From Enterovibrio norvegicus FF-33 (GTDB lineage: Bacteria; Pseudomonadota; Gammaproteobacteria; Enterobacterales; Vibrionaceae), in contig NZ_AJYD02000038.1 in the NCBI RefSeq assembly GCF_000286835.2, positions 248,001 to 312,000 of the forward strand: DNA of 64,000 nt, written 5' to 3'. Below are positions 1 to 10,301 of this stretch, piece after piece; position 1 is the stretch's first letter; every line of letters starts with the position of its first letter. The position numbers and the translations under genes were made by a program. The notes beneath the pieces are model-generated. The model saw only the letters and a list, made by a program, of their open reading frames with translations, ran no database searches and was not told the origin of the DNA.

Positions 1-187
1 TGTAACGCGGGCCAGACAAATGCAGTGAAGCGCCATCGAATTCGACATCAGCATCTTCTGCAATTTTCAATGAGCCGCTCTTAACGATGTCACCATTAAC
101 TGTCACGCGTTTTTCTTTGAGTAATCTTGTTGCTTGGGTGCGGGTAACACCTACCGTTTCACAAAGAAATTTGTCTAGCCTGATCAT
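1..187 (-). CDS. rsuA: Ribosomal small subunit pseudouridine synthase A, N-terminal fragment
   Basis: The minus strand from the ATG at 185-187 runs open to the window edge and encodes about 62 residues beginning MIRLDKFLCETVGVTRTQAT and reaching LSGPRY. This is the S4-type RNA-binding domain that starts the RsuA family (RLDKF, KRVTVNG). RsuA makes pseudouridine 516 in 16S rRNA. The catalytic domain lies outside the window. Its position beside radD and rplY matches the enterobacterial and vibrio neighbourhood, which favours RsuA over other S4 pseudouridine synthases. The gene is divergent from the GNAT gene at 419, with about 230 bp between the starts. Confidence 0.85.
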   Translation of the reverse strand, partial: MIRLDKFLCETVGVTRTQATRLLKEKRVTVNGDIVKSGSLKIAEDADVEFDGASLHLSGPRY

Positions 188-418
188 TGTATTTTGTCCG
201 TGATGTTCTCGATGGGCGCATTATAGGAAGTTCACGTTAAAGGTACAGCGAAAAACGTTTTATCAATCTCATATTGAACCGATGAAATTGCACTCTCGTT
301 TCTCATGTCTATAACTAAGAGATGGCGAACTTAACAAATTCGTTACAGTCTAATCCTGTGCCCTTGGATTTATGATTATAATCTCGCACTGGTTAACATG
401 TTGATTAGGGAAGCATTT

Positions 419-886
419 ATGAATATTACGCTGCAATCACCTTCCATAGAGTCAATGCCGCGTCTCCTCGAACTATCAAAGCAACTGCATGATCACGAGG
501 CACTTTCTTTTGATGTGGCACATGTGACGTCTGCGTTCAATTTCTTGATTGCCCATCCCGCACATGGCGATGTGTTTCTCATCGAGCTTGATAAAAGTGA
601 GGAACAAGAGGCGATCGGCTTTGTTGTGCTTTGCTACAGCTTTAGCATTGAACTGGGTGGACGCATCGCAGTCATCGACCAGATATACTTGTCACATGAT
701 TGGCGACGCCAAGGGGTGGGTTCTCATGTCCTACCCAATATCGAATCTCATGCACAAGCGAGAGATTGTCACGCAGTCATTCTTGAAGTAAACATCGGCA
801 ATAGCGGCGCACGTGAGTTCTATGAACAATTCGATTACATGCCTCGACGTCAACACTGCTTAATGACCAAGCGATTGTTGCGCTAA
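419..886 (+). CDS. GNAT-family N-acetyltransferase
   Basis: A 155-residue protein predicted to transfer an acetyl group from acetyl-CoA to an unknown amine. The acetyl-CoA loop is visible as WRRQGVGSHVL near residue 103, preceded by the beta-strand IAVIDQIYLS and followed by ILEVNIGNSGAREFYEQF, the usual GNAT motif B ending. I chose the ATG at 419 over the in-frame ATG at 398 because AGGGAAG (407-413) sits at the right distance upstream of 419, while nothing similar precedes 398. It stands alone between rsuA and radD; no substrate can be inferred. Confidence 0.85.
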   Translation: MNITLQSPSIESMPRLLELSKQLHDHEALSFDVAHVTSAFNFLIAHPAHGDVFLIELDKSEEQEAIGFVVLCYSFSIELGGRIAVIDQIYLSHDWRRQGVGSHVLPNIESHAQARDCHAVILEVNIGNSGAREFYEQFDYMPRRQHCLMTKRLLR

Positions 887-960
887 TGAACTCGCCCGCT
901 AGCTAATTATTCTGTGCCTCGCTACACTGGGCGGCCTTAAACGGCTGCCTTATTGATCGC

Positions 961-2736
961 ATGTATACCCTTCGACCTTACCAAGCAGACACGGTGAAAG
1001 CCGTCGTTCACTATTTCCGTCGCCATTCTACGCCCGCCGTTGCTGTACTGCCTACTGGCGCGGGTAAAAGCTTGGTCATCGCCGAGCTAGCAAAGCTTGC
1101 CCGAGGGCGAGTATTGGTGCTAGCCCACGTTAAAGAGTTGGTGGAGCAAAACCACGAAAAATACGAAGGGTACGGCCTAAAAGGCGGTATTTTCTCAGCC
1201 GGCTTAGGCCGCAAAGAAAGCGCAGATAAAGTCGTGTTCGCCTCGGTGCAATCCATGGTGCGAAATCTTGACGAATTCAACGATCAGTTTTCCTTGCTCG
1301 TTATCGACGAATGTCACCGTGTGCCAGACAACGCAGACAGCAGTTACCGCAAAGTTATCTCTCATCTACAGCAGGTTAACCCCGGCATTAAAGTGCTTGG
1401 TTTGACCGCAACGCCCTATCGCCTCGGCATGGGTTGGATTTATCAGTTTCATACCGCAGGTCGTGTGCGAAGTGAAAAGCCGCGCTTCTTCCATGACTGT
1501 ATTTTTGAACTTCCGATCCGATTTTTGCTTGATGAAGGCTTTCTCACTGAAGCCAAGGTGCTGGATGCGCCCGTACTGAGTTATGACTTCTCGCAGCTCA
1601 AAGCCTCAACGACAGGGTTTTACAAAGAAGCTGACTTAGACCGTGTTATCGAAAATGCCCCTCGCGCGACGCCACAGATCGTCGATCAAGTCATGCAATA
1701 CGCGAAAGACCGTCACGGCGTGATGATTTTCGCCGCCACGGTGAGACACGCTCAGGAAATTCTTGGACTTTTGCCACCCGCTGAATCCGCGCTGGTGATT
1801 GGCGAAACCGCGCTGGACGAACGAGACAGCATTATCCAGCGCTTTAAAAAGCGAGAAATAAAATATCTGGTTAACGTATCGGTGCTGACTACAGGATTTG
1901 ATGCGCCGCATGTTGACCTGATCGCCATTTTACGACCAACTGAATCAGTTAGCCTGTATCAGCAAATTGCAGGCCGAGGCTTAAGACTCTCCCCAGGCAA
2001 GAAGGATTGCCTGATATTAGATTACGCTGGCAATGTTTACGATTTGTATCAGCCTGAAATTGGCGACCCTAAACCTGACAGCGACAGTGAAATCGTCACG
2101 GTTCCCTGCCCCGCATGCGGCTTCAATAACAATTTCTGGGGTAAACTAGACGACAATGCATTTCTGATTGAGCACTACGGACGTCGTTGCCAGGGCTTTT
2201 TTGAAGACGAGGATGGCGAACGAGAAATCTGTGGTTATCGTTTTCGCGCCAAGTATTGCAGCGAATGTGGCGCAGACAATGACATTGCTGCTCGTCGCTG
2301 CCATCAGTGCGACCATACCCTTGTCGACCCTGACAAAAAGCTACGAGATGCATTAAAGCTCAAAGACGCCATGATCATGGCATGCGCCGACATGCGCTTG
2401 GAAGCGGGTAAAAACAAATTCGACAAGCCACAACTTAAAGTGACTTTTGTGGGACACGACGGCGCCGAGATCCACGAAGTCTGGCCGCTTTCCACTAAAC
2501 GACAGAAAGATGATTTTCTCGCAAAATTCATCAACCCGCATTTGGTTGACCGTCATCGCCCGTTTACCGATACCGCGCCTTCCAAGGTTGTCAGAGCTGA
2601 GCATCGCTTACGATTGCCAGATTTTGTCGTGGCGAGGAAGAACGGTCGATTCTGGGCGATCCGCGATAAAATCTTCGACCTCGACCAATTTGCGTCACAG
2701 CAAGAAGTGAGCGACATGATCAACAGCGCAGCGTGA
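961..2736 (+). CDS. radD: Superfamily 2 DNA helicase RadD (YejH)
   Basis: A 591-residue SF2 ATPase, close to the length of E. coli RadD (about 586). Residues 1-37 carry the Q-like start LRPYQ and Walker A PTGAGKS (31-37). The Walker B/DEAD position reads DECH (about 114-117), followed by GLTATPYRL (motif III region). The second RecA domain shows LVNVSVLTTGFDAP and the arginine-finger motif QIAGRGLR. Residues about 383-445 carry paired cysteines (CPACG, CSECG, CHQC), the C-terminal zinc-binding section typical of RadD. In E. coli RadD helps tolerate double-strand breaks with RecA. The rsuA-radD-rplY order supports the assignment. Confidence 0.93.
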   Translation: MYTLRPYQADTVKAVVHYFRRHSTPAVAVLPTGAGKSLVIAELAKLARGRVLVLAHVKELVEQNHEKYEGYGLKGGIFSAGLGRKESADKVVFASVQSMVRNLDEFNDQFSLLVIDECHRVPDNADSSYRKVISHLQQVNPGIKVLGLTATPYRLGMGWIYQFHTAGRVRSEKPRFFHDCIFELPIRFLLDEGFLTEAKVLDAPVLSYDFSQLKASTTGFYKEADLDRVIENAPRATPQIVDQVMQYAKDRHGVMIFAATVRHAQEILGLLPPAESALVIGETALDERDSIIQRFKKREIKYLVNVSVLTTGFDAPHVDLIAILRPTESVSLYQQIAGRGLRLSPGKKDCLILDYAGNVYDLYQPEIGDPKPDSDSEIVTVPCPACGFNNNFWGKLDDNAFLIEHYGRRCQGFFEDEDGEREICGYRFRAKYCSECGADNDIAARRCHQCDHTLVDPDKKLRDALKLKDAMIMACADMRLEAGKNKFDKPQLKVTFVGHDGAEIHEVWPLSTKRQKDDFLAKFINPHLVDRHRPFTDTAPSKVVRAEHRLRLPDFVVARKNGRFWAIRDKIFDLDQFASQQEVSDMINSAA

Positions 2737-2947
2737 AACAACGTGGAACCAAAACTTGTAAATTGATTGCCATAACGTGCATAACGAACAGTAATCACTC
2801 AACGAGCCACCAAATGACGTATAACGTCCTAGTTTCACTTGTGATCCCACTATCTGGGTGGTAGTATCCGCGCTCGATTTACTCGTATCTAGATTGGTCG
2901 CATTCTGGATACATATTCTCAACTCTCTATTTTAAAGAGTATATATT

Positions 2948-3226
2948 ATGAAATTCGAAGCAGTAGTACGTACTGAGCAGGGTAAGGGTGCGAGCCGCCG
3001 CCTGCGTTTGACTGACCACTTCCCAGCTGTAGTTTACGGTGGCGAAGCCGCTCCAGTTGCTATCTCTCTTGAGCACGCTAAAGTGATCACTCAGATGGAT
3101 AAGCCTGAGTTCTACGAAGCGATTACTCTAGTAATCGACGGTCAAGAAGTGAACGTTAAGCCACAAGACATCCAACGTCACCCGTTCAAACCAAAAGTTA
3201 TGCACATGGATTTCATCCGCGTATAA
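2948..3226 (+). CDS. rplY: 50S ribosomal protein L25
   Basis: A 92-residue protein of the short (enterobacterial-type, about 94 residues) L25 form that binds 5S rRNA in the large ribosomal subunit. It starts [20 protein letters not shown] and ends [15 protein letters not shown], both hallmark L25 segments. Codon use is clearly that of a highly expressed gene (GAA, CGT, CCA). It is monocistronic, with about 210 bp upstream and a strong intrinsic terminator at 3278-3309. Confidence 0.97.
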   Translation: MKFEAVVRTEQGKGASRRLRLTDHFPAVVYGGEAAPVAISLEHAKVITQMDKPEFYEAITLVIDGQEVNVKPQDIQRHPFKPKVMHMDFIRV

Positions 3227-3277
3227 TTGCTTTTGCAGTTTGACGGCTCTTCGCTTCGCTAAGAAGTGAATGAGACG

Positions 3278-3309
3278 AAAAAAAGCGCCGACTATCGGCG
3301 CTTTTTTTG
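3278..3309 (+). terminator. Intrinsic terminator of rplY
   Basis: Seven-base-pair stem AGCGCCG (3284-3290) / CGGCGCT (3296-3302) with loop ACTAT, followed by a run of seven T. The upstream A-run means it could also stop transcription arriving from the minus-strand DUF1289 gene. Confidence 0.93.
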
Positions 3310-3411
3310 TGTCTGTTATTTTAGGTATTATTCTTTCAATGCCAAACTTGGCTAATATTCATCACCAAGCTCACCTATTTCCAATCTTTCTGGTTCTAGT
3401 CGCTTTTGGTT

Positions 3412-3675
3412 TTAGTCTTCATCACCAAACAAGGATTGTTGAGGATTGGTTTCTTCGACAGCTTGCATGGCTTCTTTCGCCAATTTCGCCTTTATAACAC
3501 GCGTATAGCGCTGCTTACATAACCGCACGACATTGCGTCGCTGTTCGCTGCTAAAGTCATTCCAATGGAAACGCTCATCCCTGCTGCGTAAGCAACCTTT
3601 GCAATACCCCTTATTGTTCACCTGACAAACACCAATACAGGGGCTGGGCACCGTAAAAAAATCAAGTTGCTCCAA
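3412..3675 (-). CDS. DUF1289 family protein
   Basis: An 87-residue protein with the DUF1289 signature near its N-terminus: PSPCIGVCQVNNKGYCKGC, then R..ER..W. Four cysteines spaced CxxxC...CxxC suggest a metal or Fe-S site, but no biochemical role is established for the family. The C-terminal part is basic and then acidic (LFGDED). It converges with rplY across the terminator. No partner gene is adjacent. Confidence 0.85.
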   Translation of the reverse strand: MEQLDFFTVPSPCIGVCQVNNKGYCKGCLRSRDERFHWNDFSSEQRRNVVRLCKQRYTRVIKAKLAKEAMQAVEETNPQQSLFGDED

Positions 3676-3844
3676 CTTTGCACCTCATTGCCGTTAAGCT
3701 ATTCATTTCATTCAAGCGACTTTCCGATCGAAAAGCAAATTTCAGCAGATATCAAACGGGATCAAGTAACAGAGTGAGTAATCGTTCCATGCGAATACCG
3801 CCCGCTACATTCACTTATCTACCTCTTTTTATGACAACCACATA

Positions 3845-3862
3845 GTAGGTGAATTCACCTAC
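3845..3862. promoter_or_regulatory. Perfect 18-bp palindrome, operator-like
   Basis: GTAGGTGAATTCACCTAC is a perfect inverted repeat in the 309-bp gap between the divergent DUF1289 gene (start 3675) and the small ORF at 3985. It lies about 120 bp upstream of the latter. The length and symmetry are those of a dimeric repressor site. I cannot name the regulator. A second weak hairpin (AACC / GGTT around TTTCG) lies near 3915-3930. Confidence 0.5.
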
Positions 3863-3984
3863 ATAAAAGAAATATCATTGCGTTTAGTGGTCTGAATTTG
3901 TTACTTTTACCACATAACCTTTCGGGTTATCGTCATGAATCGGAATAAGTGACGAGAAGAAATGAGTAATAAAAAGGAGTAGTT

Positions 3985-4296
3985 ATGTCGTTTTTTGTAC
4001 CCGCTGCAGAATCCCAAGAACACGCAGAATCTATTTATACTGCGATAGCCAAGCATATTGATGCTCCCATCAACGACGCACGTATTGCAGCCCTGACATG
4101 GAAACATGAAGGTCAGGAAGTCATTGCCAAGGTAGGACAGGCCCTGCCAACGTGTTTTGGCTCAGACGATGAAGTTATTCTCGCCATATTTGACTGTGGT
4201 GATGTATTTAAAGTCTGCACCCCAAACCGTGGTGCGGTCTGTTTTGACCCAGTAGTCGCTTCACGCACCAACGTTTCGAACGTTGATCTCTTCTAG
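3985..4296 (+). CDS. Hypothetical protein, 103 aa
   Basis: I do not recognise a family. The 103-residue product starts MSFFVPAAESQEHAESIYTA, is soluble, lacks a signal peptide and has three cysteines (FGSDDEVILAIFDCGDVFKVC). It is preceded by a strong Shine-Dalgarno (AAAAGGAG about 7 nt before ATG) and followed by an intrinsic terminator, so it is very probably a genuine single-gene transcript. A perfect palindrome lies upstream (3845-3862). Confidence 0.75.
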   Translation: MSFFVPAAESQEHAESIYTAIAKHIDAPINDARIAALTWKHEGQEVIAKVGQALPTCFGSDDEVILAIFDCGDVFKVCTPNRGAVCFDPVVASRTNVSNVDLF

Positions 4297-4322
4297 TACC
4301 GACGAATTTTCCAATAAAAATA

Positions 4323-4346
4323 CCGGGGAATACCCCGGCATTTTTT
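4323..4346. terminator. Bidirectional intrinsic terminator
   Basis: Stem CCGGGG (4323-4328) / CCCCGG (4333-4338) with loop AATA. A T-run (4341-4346) follows on the plus strand, and an A-run (4316-4320) on the other side reads as T on the minus strand. It separates the convergent 103-residue gene and polB. Confidence 0.9.
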
Positions 4347-4359
4347 CTCTGGATAAAAC

Positions 4360-6777
4360 TTAGAACAACCCCAACTGTGGCATCGACAAGGCATCAAAGC
4401 TCTTGCCGACAAACGGTAAAATACCGTCTGCAATAGGTTTTAACTGCTTATCAACGTAATGCTGGTAATCATATTGGCTAACCAACGCTTCTAATGGCTC
4501 AGGGCCATTTAGCGTGATCACATACTCAATCCAACCGCCATGCTGGTATTGCAGCGCTCGACCGAGTTTTTCATTCACAGCATCGGCCTTACGGGCGGCT
4601 CTTACATGCGGCGGAACATTTTTCTCGTAATCAGACAGCTTGCGACGCAGCCTCTTTCGGTAAATCAACTTTTCATTATTGTGACCGCGTAACGTATCTT
4701 CGACCATGGTACGAACATAATCATCAATGTCTTCACCATCGAAAACCCGTTGATACAAGGTCTGCTGAAACTCCTGCGCCAGCGGCGTCCAGTCGGTTCT
4801 GACTGTTTCTAACCCTTTGTAAACAATGTGTCGCTCACCTTGCTTGTCGACCAAGCCGGCATAACGCTTTTTGCTGCCGGTATCTTGGCCTCGAATCGTC
4901 GGCATCAAAAACTTCTGATAATGCGTTTCATACTCAATTTCGAGCGCCGAAGGGATCTGATATTCATCCAGAAGGTGCTGATCCCACCACTGATTGATAT
5001 GTGCCACCAGCGATTGCCCTACTGCGTCCGCTTCTTCGTGACTGTATTGACGCCCTAACGACACAAAGGTCGAATCAGTATCGCCATAAATAACGTTGTA
5101 GCCTTTCGCTTCAATCAAATCACGTGTCAGCTTCATGATTTCATGCCCGCGCATAGTGATTGACGACGCTAAACGGTGGTCGAAGAAACGACAACCCGAT
5201 GAGCCCAGCACACCATAAAAAGAGTTCATGATGATTTTTATTGCCTGCGAAAATGCTTTTTCGCCCTGCCGTTTGGCTTCATCGCGCGCTTTCCAAAGGT
5301 TTTCAATCATGGCAGGAAGAAAGTGCGTCTCACGGTGGAAAACACCACCACGAAAACCCGGCACAGTCAGGCTTGGATCGTCCTGTTTCAGCCCTTCGAT
5401 CAAACCCAGCGGGTCAATCAAAAACGTACGGATAATCGACGGGTACAGCGATTTGAAATCGAGCACCAGCACAGAGTCATACAAGCCAGGCTTACTGTCC
5501 ATGACATAACCGCCGGGGCTGGCAATCCAGTTTTCACTGGTCAGTGTAGGCGCGACATAGCCAGCTCGGTGCAACCTAGGCATATACAGGTTGGTAAACG
5601 CTGCAACCGAGCCGCCAATGCGATCTAGCTCAATGCCAGTTAGGCGGGTGCGTTGGATCAGAAACTCCATCAAATGGGTGTCCGCAAAAATACGATTCAC
5701 CAACACACAATCTTGTAAGTTATATTTCGCCAATGCGGGCTTGTCGTCCCGAAACATGCGATTGATTGAATCCATACGATCATAGGGATTATCAATCGCT
5801 TTCCCTTCACCAAACATTTCTCGCGACACCGACTCCAACGACCAAGAACGAAAACTGTATGTCGCCGTTTTCAAACCATCAATGCCGTCAATCACCACCC
5901 TTCCCGGTAACGTAATAAAGCCTTGGCGACTGTTGTTGGAATCACGCCAATGCGCTTTTTCAGCACCTCGGCCCAAGCGCAAATCGATTTTGTTAAATGC
6001 CGCGCGTTTAATCAGTAAGCGAAAATCGAAATCGACAACGCTCCAACCCACGATCACATCGGGATCAAAGCGAATAAACCATGCATTAAGAGCTTTCAAT
6101 AGCTCGAGTTCGTTATCGACCCAGTCAATCCAAGGCATCTCTTCTGCATCATCAGGTGTTGGTCCAACCATGATGACGCGGCTGTCCATCTCACCGTCTA
6201 AGCCAATGGAATACAAAACGCCCTTTTCAGAACACTCAATATCCAATGAAACACGCGACAATGAGGTCGAATAGTCAGACGCTTTGGCTTTCACATTACG
6301 GTATTCGACAAAACCATTTTTCTGCTTTGCTGTACCCGTAAAGGTTAACCCGCCGCAAATAAAGCGCTCCATCAAGTAACGGTCGGTTAATCGCACGTCT
6401 GCTTCATAGGGTTCAAACTCTTCGGCTTGCAACAATCGACTCGCGCGAGTGGCATCAGAAATGGTATTGAAGTAGAACCCCGTCATCTCACGATGCAGAA
6501 AATCACACAACGCGAGTGCTTTGCAGTGAAAACGAAAGGCAGCCTCGGTCAGAGTTTGTTGCGCTGCGGACACCCGTTCGTTAGCAACAAAGAAAACTGG
6601 TTTCTCGCCTGTTATCACCAATTTTGCAGGGCCAGTATTTGTCTGCACCCAAAAAACAAGTTCGGTGACATCACCGATATCTCGGCCATGGCGGCTGATG
6701 ATGAATCCTTCTTGATATTGCAAGGCGGCCTCAGAGGTTAAATTGACGCTGGCAGTATACCCAAACTCGAGCATCAT
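4360..6777 (-). CDS. polB: DNA polymerase II (family B)
   Basis: An 805-residue family B polymerase (E. coli Pol II is 783). The 3'-5' exonuclease motifs are present: Exo I LDIEC (about 177), Exo II around VIVGWSVVDFDF and Exo III YNLQDC. Polymerase motif A DFKSLYPSI lies near residue 439, motif B KIIMNSFYGVLGS follows, and motif C YGDTDST lies near 565. It is therefore expected to be active in both functions, acting in replication restart and translesion tolerance. In E. coli it is SOS-induced. I searched the 128 bp before the start and saw no CTGT-N8-ACAG LexA box. The start ATGATG allows either methionine. Confidence 0.96.
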   Translation of the reverse strand: MMLEFGYTASVNLTSEAALQYQEGFIISRHGRDIGDVTELVFWVQTNTGPAKLVITGEKPVFFVANERVSAAQQTLTEAAFRFHCKALALCDFLHREMTGFYFNTISDATRASRLLQAEEFEPYEADVRLTDRYLMERFICGGLTFTGTAKQKNGFVEYRNVKAKASDYSTSLSRVSLDIECSEKGVLYSIGLDGEMDSRVIMVGPTPDDAEEMPWIDWVDNELELLKALNAWFIRFDPDVIVGWSVVDFDFRLLIKRAAFNKIDLRLGRGAEKAHWRDSNNSRQGFITLPGRVVIDGIDGLKTATYSFRSWSLESVSREMFGEGKAIDNPYDRMDSINRMFRDDKPALAKYNLQDCVLVNRIFADTHLMEFLIQRTRLTGIELDRIGGSVAAFTNLYMPRLHRAGYVAPTLTSENWIASPGGYVMDSKPGLYDSVLVLDFKSLYPSIIRTFLIDPLGLIEGLKQDDPSLTVPGFRGGVFHRETHFLPAMIENLWKARDEAKRQGEKAFSQAIKIIMNSFYGVLGSSGCRFFDHRLASSITMRGHEIMKLTRDLIEAKGYNVIYGDTDSTFVSLGRQYSHEEADAVGQSLVAHINQWWDQHLLDEYQIPSALEIEYETHYQKFLMPTIRGQDTGSKKRYAGLVDKQGERHIVYKGLETVRTDWTPLAQEFQQTLYQRVFDGEDIDDYVRTMVEDTLRGHNNEKLIYRKRLRRKLSDYEKNVPPHVRAARKADAVNEKLGRALQYQHGGWIEYVITLNGPEPLEALVSQYDYQHYVDKQLKPIADGILPFVGKSFDALSMPQLGLF

Positions 6778-6905
6778 CCGTTAGGTATGCTTTCGCAGAC
6801 AAAGCACTGTTGAGGCCACACTCTTGGTCGCTCCTCCTTCCTTTGAACTTGTTATTGCTAGACTCATTATCTATTGATAGAAATACCAACACTCAAGGAT
6901 GAACC

Positions 6906-7640
6906 ATGAATAGTCGCGTCTCTCACATTGTGGTCGTTGATGATGAACATGATGTTAGGACAGTTTTGACCGATGCATTACGCCAAATAGGTTACACCGT
7001 CACGCCCGTATCCACTGGTGATGAGCTCTACGCGGCAGACAATGTCGATCTTGCTGTTATTGACCTGCGCCTTAACAACGAAGATGGTCTTCAACTTGCC
7101 CGGCAACTTCGCGAAAACAGTGACATACCGATCATGATGTTGACGGGGAAAGGCGACGAAACAGACAGAATCATCGGCCTCGAAGTGGCTGCTGATGACT
7201 ACATGATGAAGCCGTTTAATCTTCGTGAGTTCACGGCCCGCATTAATGCGCTTTTACGTCGAAGTCAAAACGCCGGCACAAAACGAGTGTCCGTTGAAAC
7301 AAACGAAACGGTTTACCAGTTTGACGATTGGACGTTATATCTCTCGCGGCGATTGCTTCAGCATGCCGATGGGCGCACACCAGATCTCACTTATGGCGAG
7401 TTTTCGTTGCTAGAAGCCTTTATCTCCTCACCGCAGCGGGTATTGACGAGGGAACATTTGATGGAACGAACCCATGGCTATGATTCTGACTCTCTCGATC
7501 GCACCATAGACGTGCTTGTGGTGCGTCTTCGCCGCAAAATCGAATCCAACCCTCGAATCCCTCGACTCATCAAGACCGAACGCGGATTGGGGTATTGCTT
7601 CGATGCTTCCGTCACCAAACTCGTTCCACAACCTCACTGA
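6906..7640 (+). CDS. OmpR-family response regulator
   Basis: A 244-residue regulator. The receiver domain (about 1-120) has the acidic pair DDE (12-14), phospho-acceptor Asp53 (VIDLRLNNEDG), the conserved Thr in MLTGKGDETD and the switch lysine in DDYMMKPFN. The winged-helix DNA-binding domain (about 140-235) ends in RTIDVLVVRLRRKIE and IKTERGLGYCF. It stops 8 bp before the histidine kinase start, so the two form a pair. The kinase carries its own receiver, so signal flow may run as a phosphorelay. The Frc-type transporter genes follow directly and are the obvious candidate targets (inference). Confidence 0.92.
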   Translation: MNSRVSHIVVVDDEHDVRTVLTDALRQIGYTVTPVSTGDELYAADNVDLAVIDLRLNNEDGLQLARQLRENSDIPIMMLTGKGDETDRIIGLEVAADDYMMKPFNLREFTARINALLRRSQNAGTKRVSVETNETVYQFDDWTLYLSRRLLQHADGRTPDLTYGEFSLLEAFISSPQRVLTREHLMERTHGYDSDSLDRTIDVLVVRLRRKIESNPRIPRLIKTERGLGYCFDASVTKLVPQPH

Positions 7641-7648
7641 GCCATCCC

Positions 7649-10201
7649 ATGAACGGAAACAGCATTCGCCCTCACTTAATGTTGACGCTTTCAGTCTTGC
7701 TTGCGCTGACCACACTCATGGCTGGCTTTTCTTTGTTCACGCTGTGGCAGAACCAATATCTGCTCGACAGAGTCACACAAACTACGCTCGCAGATACTCA
7801 GACCGCATTGAATTTATCCCAAGGTGTTGCCCAGATTGCCGCGTTGGCACCTTATACGGCCGCTTCAGCAAGGCCTCACCAAATCCAAAACGAGAAGAAA
7901 CAACTTCAAGCGAGGGCAGCGACGTTAAACGACGACGCCCTAAAGCTCACCACACCTTCATACGCCCACGAGTTGGGTCAGCGCATTGGCGAAGTTGACG
8001 TGACCCTGCAAAAACTCATGTCGAACGTTGAGCGAGAATTGTATATCCGAGAAGATTTGATGGCACAGCAGTTTGCACTTGATGAGCTAGACGCCTACCC
8101 ATTTGGCGCCCTTTTTATTCACGCTTTTGCGAAAGATCCTACCCGCATTTCGCAAGGCTGGATTGACCAAATCACCAATATGCTAACGAGTGACCCAGTC
8201 GCAAACGAACGAATCGCCCATGATGTAATGCCTGTTTTAGCGTCATTGACTCGAAGTAATACACATATCAACGTCCTGCGTTCAGAAAATGCCTTCCTGC
8301 TTGCTTCAATCCGCGCACAATCAGATCGCATGACCGACTATGTGCGTGAAATCGTCGCTATTCATCAGCAGGAGGTAAGCGAGCAACAACGCCTAGCTAA
8401 ATCAGCGATTAATCGTGTGATGCTACTGATGGCTATGATTCTACTTTCTTTGGTGGCGGGCGTTTACTACCTCTACCGATTCAACGATAAAATGGCCAAA
8501 GATCTCCTAAGCGTAACGGATGAGATGCTAAATCTAGCTCAAGGCAACACCCAGCAAGCGCCCGTTAAGCTCGAACGAAAAGATGAAATCGGAAAACTGG
8601 CCACCGCATTCTCGGCATTTCAGCGAAATGCCATAGAAAAAGAGCGCGCGACACAGGATCTTTTCCAGCAAAACGTACTCCTTGAAACCATTTTCCATGA
8701 AATGCAGGATGGCCTAAGTGCCTTTGATGCCGACAACCGCTTGCTCGCGTGGAACAGCAAATATGCGTTCCTATTAGGTATTGATGAAAACCAACTGGCG
8801 TTCGGCATGACCATTGAAGATGTGCAGGAAAAGCTTTCACTTCGTCTTCAGTCTTCCGCTGAACATGCACAGCAAAATGAAACCTACACCTCGCTAAGGC
8901 ACCTTCAGCCCTTGCTGTTTGAAAGACAGTTCAAAGATGGGCGTATTATCGAATATCGTAGCCAGCCCATTCCTTCTGGCGGATTTATCACCTTGTATCG
9001 CGACCTAACAGAAAAGCGCCAAATCGATCTCGCGCTCAAACAAGCACAAAAAATGGAAACACTGGGACAACTCACTGGCGGGATAGCACATGATTTCAAT
9101 AATCTACTCTCTGCCTTGAGCGGAAATTTAGAGTTATTGGATATGACTAGCACGCTCGATGACACCAGCAGGACCTATTTAAACCGCGCACTCTCTGTGA
9201 CCGAAAAAGGCAGCCAGTTGATTGAGCGCCTGCTTGCTTTTAGCCGGACCCAACCCCTCCACCCCGAACCTGTCAACGTCGAGCAAACCTTGGATGAGTT
9301 GTCCGATCTTATGGAGTACTCGTTAGATGGCACAAGTCAGTTACTGATGCATACCTCGCCACAAGACGCGCTTATCTTTGCGGATAAAAGTGGGCTAGAA
9401 AATGCGTTGATGAATTTACTTCTCAATGCCAATGCCGCCATGACACAAGCAGGAAGAGTTATCGTCACGACACGCCCATGCTGCCTACTTCACGACAAGA
9501 AAGCAGCTGTAATTATTGAGGTTGAAGACTCAGGCAGTGGTATTCACCCTGATGACATCGATAAAGTGATGGAGCCATTTTTCTCGACCAAAGAAAAGGG
9601 CAAAGGCAGCGGATTGGGTTTGAGCATGGTATATGGGTTTGTGGAGCAATCTAAAGGCGAGATTGTGATTGATTCAACTGTGGGCAAAGGCACGGCTATC
9701 AGTATGATCCTTCCTTGTTACGAGCCTGAACACCTCGCTTCAACCACGGAAAAAACCTCAATGACTTCTCTCCCAGATGCTACCAATACAACTGCACCTG
9801 CTGCCACCAGCACTATGCAAGCGCTTCACCTTGAAGGCATCACCATTTTGCTGGTTGATGACGACAATGATGTCGCGCTACCGATAAAGCAAATGCTAGA
9901 AACACAAGGTGCCTCCGTAACGCTTGCAACTTCAGCCAAAGAAGCCATCAAGCTCAGTGAAGCGACAAAGCCGAACTATGTCATCAGTGATATTAACCTT
10001 GGCAACAAAGAAACTGGCGTCTGGCTCAAAAACACGCTGCACGTTATACAACCTAAAATACCAGTGATCTTGATGTCAGGATTGCCCAAAGAACAGCTTA
10101 GTCAGCAGTTTGGCTATCAGTCAGATTGGGACTTGATCACAAAACCCGTCACTCGTCATGCGCTGTCAGCGGCACTGCTTCGCCTTATATCAATCGGTTA
10201 G
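7649..10201 (+). CDS. Hybrid sensor histidine kinase
   Basis: An 850-residue inner-membrane kinase from the ATG at 7649, chosen because it follows the regulator stop by 8 bp; the upstream in-frame ATG at 7595 lies inside the regulator gene. Transmembrane helix 1 is about residues 10-33 and helix 2 about 257-278, enclosing a helical periplasmic domain of some 220 residues. Next come HAMP (about 279-330), a PAS-like segment (about 345-450), HisKA with His481 in GGIAHDFNN, and an ATPase domain (N box [11 protein letters not shown]1 EDSGSG, G2 KGSGLGL). A C-terminal receiver carries Asp781 (VISDINLG). The layout resembles TorS, which reads a periplasmic binding protein. The second binding protein at 13279 could be its ligand partner (inference). 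Confidence 0.92.
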   Translation: MNGNSIRPHLMLTLSVLLALTTLMAGFSLFTLWQNQYLLDRVTQTTLADTQTALNLSQGVAQIAALAPYTAASARPHQIQNEKKQLQARAATLNDDALKLTTPSYAHELGQRIGEVDVTLQKLMSNVERELYIREDLMAQQFALDELDAYPFGALFIHAFAKDPTRISQGWIDQITNMLTSDPVANERIAHDVMPVLASLTRSNTHINVLRSENAFLLASIRAQSDRMTDYVREIVAIHQQEVSEQQRLAKSAINRVMLLMAMILLSLVAGVYYLYRFNDKMAKDLLSVTDEMLNLAQGNTQQAPVKLERKDEIGKLATAFSAFQRNAIEKERATQDLFQQNVLLETIFHEMQDGLSAFDADNRLLAWNSKYAFLLGIDENQLAFGMTIEDVQEKLSLRLQSSAEHAQQNETYTSLRHLQPLLFERQFKDGRIIEYRSQPIPSGGFITLYRDLTEKRQIDLALKQAQKMETLGQLTGGIAHDFNNLLSALSGNLELLDMTSTLDDTSRTYLNRALSVTEKGSQLIERLLAFSRTQPLHPEPVNVEQTLDELSDLMEYSLDGTSQLLMHTSPQDALIFADKSGLENALMNLLLNANAAMTQAGRVIVTTRPCCLLHDKKAAVIIEVEDSGSGIHPDDIDKVMEPFFSTKEKGKGSGLGLSMVYGFVEQSKGEIVIDSTVGKGTAISMILPCYEPEHLASTTEKTSMTSLPDATNTTAPAATSTMQALHLEGITILLVDDDNDVALPIKQMLETQGASVTLATSAKEAIKLSEATKPNYVISDINLGNKETGVWLKNTLHVIQPKIPVILMSGLPKEQLSQQFGYQSDWDLITKPVTRHALSAALLRLISIG

Positions 10202-10301
10202 CGCCTTTGTTTCAATTGTGAATGAAATATCTTTCCGTTTGAAACCGACCATTCGTTTTTGTTTGTCAGTCTGTAGATGTCAATTCACAAGGAGATTTGC
10301 T

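Noticed and set aside
6778-6905. LexA box for polB
   Set aside because: No CTGT-N8-ACAG match in the upstream gap, although E. coli polB is SOS-regulated.
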